From: Proteobacteria bacterium ST_bin16
Lineage (GTDB): Bacteria; Pseudomonadota; Gammaproteobacteria; Burkholderiales; Nitrosomonadaceae
Direction of reading: 5' to 3'
Length of the DNA stretch: 5,544 nucleotides
Assembly (NCBI GenBank): GCA_002083595.1
Contig: MSXT01000084.1
Coordinates: forward strand, 1-5,544
This document shows positions 1 through 5,544 of the stretch, piece by piece. The position numbers and the translations under genes are program-made. The notes below the pieces were generated by a model. The model was not told the origin of the DNA, did not search any database, and worked only from the letters and a program-made list of their open reading frames with translations. The number at the start of each line of letters is the position of its first letter. The stretch's first letter is position 1.

Positions 1-2162
1 AGATTTTGCAGCAGCAGGGAATTCCACTGGCTGAGCAGGTATTACAGAAATTACTGGATATTACAAAAAAAGAACAGGAGCTGTTTAACCGCCGCTTAAC
101 GGCGATGATGCGCGAAGGTCAGATTTTCCGCAACCGCAAAGGCGATCTCTGCGTGATGGAGAAACTTGACCTGATCAAAGGCCGGGTGCAGGGTCATGCC
201 GACGGATTCGGTTTTCTGATTCCCGATGATGCCAGTCCGGATCTATACCTCAGCGCAAAAGAAATGAATAAAGCGCTGCATGGCGACCGGGTAGTGGTGC
301 GCGAAATCGGATTGGACCGGCGCGGGCGCCGGGAAGCCGCCATTGTAGAAGTTCTGGAACATACCAATACCCAACTGGTGGGACGGCTGTATATCGACCA
401 CGGTATTTTATATGTCGTGGCTGAAAACAAGCGTATCAGCCAGGATATTCTGATCGCCAAGGAGCACTCACTCAAGGCCAAGGCGGGTCAGATCGTCATC
501 GTGGAAATCATCCAGCAACCGAACAAACAAACGCAGCCGATCGGCAAGATTATCGAAATTCTGGGCGATTACACCGCACCCGGAATGGAAATTGAAATTG
601 CTTTGCGCAAACACGATCTGCCTTACATTTTTCCTCCCGAGATAGAAAAGCTCTCCGCCAAGTTTCCCAAGAATGTCTTAAAGAAAGAACTGCAAGGACG
701 CAAAGACATCAGCCATTTACCGCTGGTCACCATCGATAGCGAAACCGCGCGCGATTTTGATGATGCTGTTTATTGCGAGGAAAACGGTGACGGGTACCGG
801 TTATATGTTGCCATTGCGGATGTCAGTCACTATGTCAAACCGAAAGATGCGATTGATCAGGAAGCACTGAGCCGGGGTAATTCCGTGTATTTTCCGCGCC
901 GCGTCATTCCGATGCTGCCGGAAGCGCTCTCGAACGAGTTATGTTCGCTCAATCCGGACAAGAACCGTTTATGCATGGTATGTGAAATCCAATTCCAGAA
1001 AAACGGCGAAATACTCGATTATGTTTTTTATCCCGCGGTCATACGCTCGCACGCACGGCTGACCTACAACAAAGTAGCAGCGATCCTGGCCAATTCGAAA
1101 GGAGCCGAAGCCAAGGAGCACACCGAGCTGCTGCCGCACTTGCAACGCACTTACAAATTGTTCAAAGCGCTGCTGAAAGCGCGCAAGAAACGCGGCGCGA
1201 TCGACTTTGAAACCACCGAAACACAGATGTTTTTTAACGATCAAGGAAAAATCGAAAAAATTGTACCGGTACAACGCACCGAAGCACATCGTTTGATCGA
1301 GGAATGCATGCTGGCGGCGAATGTCTGCGCGGCGGATTTCCTGCAAAAGAACGGCCAGACCACGCTGTATCGCATTCATGAAAGCCCGGTTCCGGAAAAA
1401 ATCGAAGCATTGCGCAATTTCCTGAAAGAATTCGGCATTCAACTGGGCGGCAAGACCAAACCGGGTGCCAAGGATTACGCGCAAACCCTGCTTAAAATTC
1501 AAGGCAGGCCGGATGCGCAATTGCTGCAAACCGTCATGCTCCGGTCGTTGAAACAGGCTATCTACAGCCCGGATCTGACCGGACATTTCGGGCTGGCATA
1601 CGATGCCTATACCCATTTCACTTCACCGATCCGGCGCTACCCCGATTTGCTGGTGCACCGCGCAATTAAAGCCGTCTTGCAAGGCGAAGCCTACAATCCC
1701 GGCGATTGGGACGAACTCGGCCTGCATTGTTCGATGACCGAGCGGCGCGCGGACGACGCCACGCGCGATGTTGAATCCTGGCTTAAGTGTTTCTATATGC
1801 AAGATAGAATCGGTGAGTGTTTCGACGGCGTGATCAGCAGCGTGACCGGCTTTGGTTTGTTCGTTGCCTTGGATAATGTGTATGTCGAAGGGTTGGTGCA
1901 TATTTCCGAGTTACCGAGCGATTATTTTCATTTCGATGCCACCAAGCATCTTTTACTCGGCGAGCGCAGCGGTAAGCAATACCGCCTTGGCGACCGATTG
2001 CGCGTCAAATTGGTACGTGTTGATCTGGAAACCAGCAAAATCGATTTTGTGCTAGCCGAGCCGGACAAAAAACCGGAACGAGTGAAAGCCCCAGTAAAAA
2101 GCCAAACAAAAAGCCCGGCAAAAGCTAAAACTTCGGGCAAAGGCAAGAAATCACATTCATAG
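1..2162 (+). CDS. rnr: Ribonuclease R (3'-5' exoribonuclease, RNase II/RNB family), 5'-truncated by window edge
   Basis: RNase R degrades structured RNA processively from the 3' end in the cytoplasm and acts in mRNA decay and in rRNA and tRNA quality control. The reading frame is open to the window edge (first full codon at 3). The TTG at 6 is probably an internal leucine, because the family normally has about 25-45 more N-terminal residues. Numbering from that codon: a winged-helix-like start (about 1-50), cold-shock RNA-binding domains (about 52-190), the RNB catalytic core (about 235-560) and an S1 domain (about 601-686, with SSVTGFGLFV). The metal-binding aspartates of RNase R are visible as D244, D250, D252 and D253 in IDSETARDFDDAVY, with the same spacing as E. 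coli D272/278/280/281. The second RNB signature, HFTSPIRRYPDLLVHR, is at 537-552. The tail (687-718) is rich in Lys, Ala and Ser and shorter than in E. coli. The gene ends with TAG. The gene pair with rlmB downstream is also found in E. coli. No frameshift is seen. Confidence 0.97.
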   Translation, partial: ILQQQGIPLAEQVLQKLLDITKKEQELFNRRLTAMMREGQIFRNRKGDLCVMEKLDLIKGRVQGHADGFGFLIPDDASPDLYLSAKEMNKALHGDRVVVREIGLDRRGRREAAIVEVLEHTNTQLVGRLYIDHGILYVVAENKRISQDILIAKEHSLKAKAGQIVIVEIIQQPNKQTQPIGKIIEILGDYTAPGMEIEIALRKHDLPYIFPPEIEKLSAKFPKNVLKKELQGRKDISHLPLVTIDSETARDFDDAVYCEENGDGYRLYVAIADVSHYVKPKDAIDQEALSRGNSVYFPRRVIPMLPEALSNELCSLNPDKNRLCMVCEIQFQKNGEILDYVFYPAVIRSHARLTYNKVAAILANSKGAEAKEHTELLPHLQRTYKLFKALLKARKKRGAIDFETTETQMFFNDQGKIEKIVPVQRTEAHRLIEECMLAANVCAADFLQKNGQTTLYRIHESPVPEKIEALRNFLKEFGIQLGGKTKPGAKDYAQTLLKIQGRPDAQLLQTVMLRSLKQAIYSPDLTGHFGLAYDAYTHFTSPIRRYPDLLVHRAIKAVLQGEAYNPGDWDELGLHCSMTERRADDATRDVESWLKCFYMQDRIGECFDGVISSVTGFGLFVALDNVYVEGLVHISELPSDYFHFDATKHLLLGERSGKQYRLGDRLRVKLVRVDLETSKIDFVLAEPDKKPERVKAPVKSQTKSPAKAKTSGKGKKSHS

Positions 2163-2176
2163 GCAATGAATTGCTC

Positions 2177-2182
2177 TAAAAT
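2177..2182 (+). promoter_or_regulatory. Candidate -10 box (TAAAAT) upstream of rlmB
   Basis: TAAAAT differs from the sigma70 -10 consensus at one position (TATAAT versus TAAAAT) and lies 15 nt after the rnr stop codon. The best upstream partner, TTCATA at 2156-2161, leaves only a 15-nt spacer, so the -35 is weak. If used, transcription would start near 2190 and give a leader of about 60 nt for rlmB. The 86-nt gap between rnr and rlmB holds no intrinsic terminator. Its only other structure is a short inverted repeat (TCGGC at 2202-2206, GCCGA at 2214-2218) with no T-run after it. Read-through from rnr is equally possible. Confidence 0.35.
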
Positions 2183-2248
2183 ACGCGCAAAAATCAATTA
2201 CTCGGCAAAGCTGGCCGAACATTTCCCAACTGAGTTTTAGGTTAAAAC

Positions 2249-2989
2249 GTGTCCAACACTCGCTTTATCTTTGGTTTTCATGCCATTACCAGCCGCTTAC
2301 GGCAAAATCCGGAGAGCATCAAAGAGATTCTGATCGATGCCGCGCGCGACGATCAACGCGCGCGCGCACTCATCCAATTGGCCGAAAGCCGGAAAATCCG
2401 CCTAGTTCCATGCGAAAGCGCAAAACTCGCCAGCATGACCGGCAGCGATCGTCATCAAGGCGTTGCGGCCAGTATCGATAGTGCGCGCAATCATGTCGGC
2501 ATTGACGACATTCTGGATACATTGACTGAACCGGCACGCCTACTGGTATTGGATGGTCTTCAGGATCCACACAATTTAGGCGCGTGTTTGCGTGTCGCCG
2601 ATGCGTTCGGCGTGCATGCCGTCATTGCGCCGAAAGACCGGGCGGTCGGCTTGACACCAACGGTTTATAAGGTTGCCAGCGGTGCGGCGGATACCGTTCC
2701 GTATATTGCCGTCACCAATTTGGCGCGCACTCTGGATCAATTAAAAGAACGTAACATTTGGATTTTTGGCACTGCGGAAGATGCCGAATACGATTTGACC
2801 GATTTTCAGATCAAAGGCGCTGTCGCCTGGGTGTTTGGTTCCGAAGAAAAAGGACTGCGGCGCCTGACGCGCGAGAGCTGCGACCAATTGGTGCGGATTC
2901 CGATGCAAGGCAGTATCGAAAGCTTGAATGTCGCAGTCAGCGCTGGCATTTGCCTGTTTGAAACGCATCGCCAGCAATCTTTGGTCTGA
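2249..2989 (+). CDS. rlmB: 23S rRNA (guanosine-2'-O-)-methyltransferase RlmB (SpoU/TrmH, SPOUT family)
   Basis: RlmB uses S-adenosylmethionine to methylate the 2'-OH of a peptidyl-transferase-centre guanosine in 23S rRNA (G2251 in E. coli). The protein has 246 residues, against 243 in E. coli. Residues 1-80 form the small N-terminal substrate-binding domain (starts FIFGFHAI, with RHQGVAA at 68-74). The rest is the knotted SPOUT domain. All three SpoU motifs are intact: motif 1 DPHNLGACLR (106-115, with N109 and R115), motif 2 FGSEEKGL (196-203, with E199), and motif 3 IPMQGSIESLNVAVSAG (217-233). N109, R115 and E199 match the E. coli catalytic set N108/R114/E198. The start is GTG, chosen because the MSNTRFIFGFHA reading fits the family N-terminus. 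Only a weak AGG (2239-2241) stands in front of it. It follows rnr by 86 nt and is separated from argS by 100 nt. TrmH is the main alternative, but the length and the N-terminal domain favour RlmB. Confidence 0.96.
   Translation: MSNTRFIFGFHAITSRLRQNPESIKEILIDAARDDQRARALIQLAESRKIRLVPCESAKLASMTGSDRHQGVAASIDSARNHVGIDDILDTLTEPARLLVLDGLQDPHNLGACLRVADAFGVHAVIAPKDRAVGLTPTVYKVASGAADTVPYIAVTNLARTLDQLKERNIWIFGTAEDAEYDLTDFQIKGAVAWVFGSEEKGLRRLTRESCDQLVRIPMQGSIESLNVAVSAGICLFETHRQQSLV
2341..2364 (+). repeat. All-GC inverted repeat inside rlmB (8-bp stem, 8-nt loop)
   Basis: CGCGCGCG at 2341-2348 and again at 2357-2364 flank the loop ACGATCAA. Because CGCGCGCG is its own reverse complement, the two copies form a perfect eight-pair GC stem. 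The CG alternation continues to 2367. The segment encodes Ala-Arg-Asp-Asp-Gln-Arg-Ala-Arg (residues about 32-39), so it may simply reflect Ala/Arg codon choice. It lies about 90 nt after the start codon. Confidence 0.6.
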
Positions 2990-2999
2990 ACTGTGCACC

Positions 3000-3008
3000 T
3001 GCTAAAAT
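3000..3008 (+). promoter_or_regulatory. Candidate extended -10 promoter (TGCTAAAAT) for argS
   Basis: TG-N-TAAAAT is an extended -10 arrangement with a five-of-six hexamer, placed 10 nt after the rlmB stop codon. The best -35 is TTGGTC (2981-2986, 16-nt spacer), which is weak, as is common with extended -10 promoters. A start near 3015 would give argS a leader of about 75 nt. The rest of the gap (3009-3089) contains a GC-rich patch, then an AT-rich stretch at 3062-3082 that includes another TAAAAT at 3063-3068. No riboswitch, T-box or terminator is recognised there. Confidence 0.45.
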
Positions 3009-3089
3009 ACCGCTCATTTTCCGGCAACGGCGATTCCCGTTATGCACAATAATGCAACACGATAAAATTTTATATCTTTATTCTCGACC

Positions 3090-4847
3090 ATGAATTCATC
3101 CGCTCACCCACATTTCAAAACCCATTTCGCCGAGCTATTCCGTGCCGCCGCCAATGCCATCGCCACGCCGGATGCTAATGTCCGCATCGAGTTGACGCGC
3201 ACCAAACAAGCCAGTCACGGCGATTATTCATGCAATCTGGCGATGCAGCTGGCTAAACCGCTGCATAAAAACCCGCGCGAAGTGGCGGATCTATTGATCA
3301 ATGCCCTGCCCGCCTCGCCTTATCTGGAGAAAGTGGAAATAGCAGGCGCCGGATTCATCAATCTGTTCCTGAAGCATTCCGCCAAGCAGCAATGTGTACA
3401 TCAGGTGTTGCAAGACAAGGAAATGTTCGGGCACAGTGATTCCGGTCAAGGAAAAAGAATCCAGGTGGAATTCGTTTCGGCCAATCCCACCGGCCCCTTG
3501 CACGTCGGCCATGGGCGCGGCGCCGCGATTGGCGCCAGCTTGTCGAGTGTACTGACCGCTGCCGGTTTCAACGTATCACGCGAGTTTTATGTGAACGATG
3601 CGGGACGGCAAATGGATATTCTGACGCTTTCCACCTGGCTACGGTATCTGGAGCTTAACGATATCCATATTCCGTTCCCGCAAAACGCGTACCAGGGCGA
3701 CTACGTCAAGTCGATGGCCGGTTTGATTCATCAGGCACATGCCGAACGTTATGTGCACCATCCGGAATTGGTGTTGGACGGTTTGCCCGTCAGTGTCATG
3801 GAAACTGTCGTGAGTACCGACGAACATTTGGATCAGTTAATTGCCAACGCCAAAAAAGTACTCGGCCAGGATTATGCGTATATTCATAATTTTGTGCTTA
3901 CCGAGCAATTGGGCGATTGCCGTAACGATCTGATGGAATTCGGGGTTGAATTCGACACTTGGTTTTCCGAGCAATCGTTATACGATAATGGCTCGGTTGC
4001 ACGTACTATCCAGTTGCTCAGAGACAAAAAATATTTATACGAACAGGATGGCGCGATCTGGTTCCGTTCCACCGATTTCGGCGATGAGAAAGACCGTGTG
4101 GTGCAGCGGGAAAATGGTCAATTCACTTATTTCGCATCCGACATCGCTTATCACCTGAATAAATTCGAGCGCGGTTACGAACAAGTCATCAATATCTGGG
4201 GTGCGGATCATCACGGTTATATTCCGCGCGTGAAAGGCGCATTGCAAGCGCTCGGGTTAGATCCAGCCAAGCTGGAGATCGCTCTGGTGCAGTTTGCCGT
4301 GCTCTACCGCGACGGCAAAAAAGCCCCCATGTCCACGCGTTCCGGTGAATTTGTCACGCTGCGGGAATTGCGCGAGGAAGTTGGCAAGGATGCCGCGCGG
4401 TTCTTTTACGTGATGCGTAAAAGCGACCAGCATTTGGACTTCGATTTAGATCTGGCCAAATCGCAAAGCAATGAGAATCCGGTTTATTACGTGCAATATG
4501 CCCATGCGCGCGTGTGCAGCGTATTGGCACAATGGGATGGTGATGCCGCCGATCTGGTTGGAGCCGATATGGCCGCGTTATCAAGCCCTGCCGAGCTGGC
4601 GTTGCTGCAAAAATTGATCGATTTCCCCGATACCGTGGAAATGGCCGCGAAGGAATTTTCTCCCCATCTGATCGCGTTTTACCTGAGAGAACTGGCCAGC
4701 GAATTTCATAGTTACTATAATTCAACACGTTTTCTGGTACCCGAGATTGCCTTGCAAAATGCCCGTCTGGCGTTAATTGCAGCTACCCGCCAAGTACTGA
4801 AGAATGGAATGACGTTACTCGGCGTCAGCGCACCTGATAAAATGTAA
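3090..4847 (+). CDS. argS: Arginyl-tRNA synthetase (class Ia)
   Basis: ArgRS joins arginine to tRNA-Arg using ATP in the cytoplasm and needs the tRNA present for amino-acid activation. The 585 residues match the usual bacterial length (E. coli 577). Domain order: N-terminal Add1 tRNA D-loop-recognition domain (about 1-95, with KQASHGDYSCNLAMQLAK), Rossmann catalytic domain (about 120-450), and DALR anticodon-binding helical domain (about 461-585, from NENPVYYVQYAHAR). The HIGH signature is HVGH (138-141) within FVSANPTGPLHVGHGRG. Other class markers are FASDIAYH (348-355) and GADHHGYIPR (371-380). The KMSK site is the degenerate form APMSTRSGE (412-420), common in ArgRS. The C-terminus LLGVSAPDKM (576-585) is typical and shows the gene is complete. 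The ATG at 3090 fits the family start, but there is no clear Shine-Dalgarno in front of it. The 24-nt gap to the next gene suggests co-transcription. Confidence 0.98.
   Translation: MNSSAHPHFKTHFAELFRAAANAIATPDANVRIELTRTKQASHGDYSCNLAMQLAKPLHKNPREVADLLINALPASPYLEKVEIAGAGFINLFLKHSAKQQCVHQVLQDKEMFGHSDSGQGKRIQVEFVSANPTGPLHVGHGRGAAIGASLSSVLTAAGFNVSREFYVNDAGRQMDILTLSTWLRYLELNDIHIPFPQNAYQGDYVKSMAGLIHQAHAERYVHHPELVLDGLPVSVMETVVSTDEHLDQLIANAKKVLGQDYAYIHNFVLTEQLGDCRNDLMEFGVEFDTWFSEQSLYDNGSVARTIQLLRDKKYLYEQDGAIWFRSTDFGDEKDRVVQRENGQFTYFASDIAYHLNKFERGYEQVINIWGADHHGYIPRVKGALQALGLDPAKLEIALVQFAVLYRDGKKAPMSTRSGEFVTLRELREEVGKDAARFFYVMRKSDQHLDFDLDLAKSQSNENPVYYVQYAHARVCSVLAQWDGDAADLVGADMAALSSPAELALLQKLIDFPDTVEMAAKEFSPHLIAFYLRELASEFHSYYNSTRFLVPEIALQNARLALIAATRQVLKNGMTLLGVSAPDKM
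4838..4843 (+). promoter_or_regulatory. Possible extended -10 box (TGATAAAAT) at the argS 3' end
   Basis: TAAAAT preceded by TGA overlaps the last codons of argS (Asp-Lys-Met) and would place a start near 4850, just before the downstream gene. No good -35 lies at the usual distance (TTACTC at 4815-4820 matches poorly). The match may be coincidental codon content. Confidence 0.2.
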
Positions 4848-4861
4848 CCGGATTACTGTAT

Positions 4862-4866
4862 AAGGA
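4862..4866 (+). promoter_or_regulatory. Ribosome binding site of the FtsN-like gene
   Basis: AAGGA lies 5 nt before the ATG at 4872. It is the clearest Shine-Dalgarno in the window and fixes the start of the downstream gene. It sits in the 24-nt gap after argS, so the gene can be translated efficiently from an argS transcript. Confidence 0.8.
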
Positions 4867-4871
4867 TACAC

Positions 4872-5544
4872 ATGAGTCGAGATTATAAGACCCGCAAACC
4901 AACAAAATCCACGCCGGAGAAAGGCGGTTCGGCGTTTTTTGGCGGATTTGTCGGTTACGCATTGGGTCTTGCGAGTGCAATTGGCATATGGCTATATCTT
5001 AACTATGTACCCAGCCCATTTTTACCGGCTGACAAGGTAGCGAGCTCATCGGAAAAAAATCAAACGCAGCCTGCTGCTGAAACCCCAAAAGCTGCGGAAA
5101 AACCGGTGACGCCAGAACCTTTGGCAGTAGTGGAAGAAAAACCCCGGTTTGATTTTTACAAAATACTGCCGGGTATCGAAGAACCGGAGATTGACCAGGA
5201 TTTCAAGCGTGCAGCTGAACCGCCCGCACAACCCAAAATAGCCGCGAAAACACCGGAAAACAATAAACCGGCCGAAATCGTGCCACAGCCTGTTCCGCCC
5301 CGCCCAGCGGTTACCCTCCCGGTCACTCCGCCGCCTCCGCAACAAATCGCTGCGGTACCGCCGCGCGCGCTTCCGGCGGAACAACCGAAGCAACCGCCGC
5401 AACCGCAACAACAGCCCCCGGTAACACCGCAAACCAAAGCACCCGCAGCGGCGAAAGAGAAAATTTTTCTCCAGGCCGGATCATTCAGAAAAAATGACGA
5501 AGCGGAAAATATGAAAGCGCGGCTCGCGATGTTGGGTGTATTCG
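4872..5544 (+). CDS. ftsN: SPOR-domain membrane protein, FtsN-like cell-division protein, 3'-truncated by window edge
   Basis: FtsN is a late divisome protein that activates septal peptidoglycan synthesis (FtsWI) and binds denuded septal glycan through its SPOR domain. The 224 visible residues show a short basic cytoplasmic N-terminus (1-19, MSRDYKTRK...), one membrane segment (about 21-45, from AFFGGFVGYALG), and a long periplasmic linker rich in Pro, Gln and Ala (about 50-195). The start of a SPOR domain (about 197-224, IFLQAGSFRKNDEAENMKARL) follows and runs off the window. There is no signal-peptidase site, so this is a type II (N-in) anchor. RDY at 3-5 and RFDFYKIL at 92-99 resemble E. 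coli FtsN elements (RDY at 4-6; RWRYIKEL with W83, Y85, L89). From memory, SPOR genes next to argS recur in beta- and gammaproteobacteria, and Pseudomonas has argS, a SPOR gene and hslVU together. The ATG has AAGGA 5 nt upstream. The SPOR call is strong. The ftsN name is inference, since other SPOR proteins (DedD, DamX type) share this layout. Confidence 0.8.
   Translation, partial: MSRDYKTRKPTKSTPEKGGSAFFGGFVGYALGLASAIGIWLYLNYVPSPFLPADKVASSSEKNQTQPAAETPKAAEKPVTPEPLAVVEEKPRFDFYKILPGIEEPEIDQDFKRAAEPPAQPKIAAKTPENNKPAEIVPQPVPPRPAVTLPVTPPPPQQIAAVPPRALPAEQPKQPPQPQQQPPVTPQTKAPAAAKEKIFLQAGSFRKNDEAENMKARLAMLGVF
5281..5450 (+). other. Low-complexity Pro/Gln/Ala linker of the FtsN-like protein
   Basis: Residues of about 137-193 consist largely of Pro, Gln and Ala, including PPPPQQ and QPKQPPQPQQQPP, encoded by CCG and CAA/CAG codons. 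Such linkers are expected to be disordered and to span the periplasm between the membrane anchor and the SPOR domain. The short CCG/CAA reiterations around 5390-5420 could slip, giving length variation between strains. Confidence 0.7.

Noticed and set aside
969..1616. Long minus-strand open frame (215 codons) opposite the RNase R catalytic domain
   Set aside because: It lies wholly opposite well-conserved rnr codons, has no recognisable domain or ribosome binding site, and is explained by the codon pattern of rnr.
2113..2138. Inverted repeat GCCCG/CGGGC near the rnr 3' end as a possible terminator
   Set aside because: The stem has 5 pairs with a 16-nt loop, lies inside the coding region, and has no T-run after it.
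2163..2174. Palindrome GCAATGAATTGC directly after the rnr stop codon as an operator or terminator
   Set aside because: The arms are only 5 bp and AT-rich with no T-run. This length is expected by chance and no regulator site is recognised.
2990..3089. T-box, riboswitch or attenuator controlling argS
   Set aside because: No specifier loop, T-box sequence, leader peptide or paired terminator/antiterminator is visible in the 100 nt.
4354..4728. Minus-strand open frame of 124 codons opposite the 3' part of argS
   Set aside because: It is opposite the conserved KMSK-to-anticodon-domain region, with no family resemblance and no start signals.
5046..5437. Two overlapping minus-strand frames, one Arg-rich and one Gly/Cys-rich, which look like an unusual cysteine-rich small protein
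   Set aside because: The composition is the reverse complement of the Pro (CCG), Gln (CAA) and Ala (GCG) codons of the FtsN-like linker. It is a low-complexity shadow, not a gene.

Overview
The window is a housekeeping stretch of a Gram-negative genome. All four genes lie on the + strand and there are no mobile elements, CRISPR arrays, tRNA or rRNA genes. Protein sequences, moderate GC content and the order rnr - rlmB - argS - SPOR-domain gene point to a betaproteobacterium. The wording of RNase R and ArgRS resembles what I recall of Nitrosomonas and its relatives (Nitrosomonadaceae). That placement is from memory, not from a search.

Layout: (1) 1-2162, ribonuclease R (rnr), cut at its 5' end by the window edge. 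(2) 2163-2248, an 86-nt gap with a TAAAAT promoter-like box. (3) 2249-2989, rlmB, the 23S rRNA 2'-O-ribose methyltransferase, with a GTG start. (4) 2990-3089, a 100-nt gap with a TGCTAAAAT extended -10 candidate and an AT-rich leader without a clear ribosome binding site. (5) 3090-4847, argS, arginyl-tRNA synthetase, complete. (6) a 24-nt gap with a good ribosome binding site. (7) 4872 to the window end, a single-pass membrane protein with a proline/glutamine-rich periplasmic linker and the start of a SPOR domain, cut at its 3' end. I read this last gene as an FtsN-like cell-division protein.

The first three genes serve RNA metabolism and translation: RNA decay and quality control, ribosome modification, and tRNA charging. 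The fourth belongs to the cell-division machinery and probably shares a transcript with argS. I see no convincing intrinsic terminator between any of the genes, so read-through along the whole set is possible.

I found no undescribed system. The most useful observation is that the unnamed SPOR gene carries, besides its SPOR start, two short motifs spaced like the functional elements of E. coli FtsN: an N-terminal RDY near residue 4, and an aromatic motif RFDFYKIL that lines up with the RWRYIKEL essential segment. Smaller observations are an all-GC 8-bp hairpin inside rlmB, recurring TAAAAT boxes at every gene junction, and the missing Shine-Dalgarno of argS.
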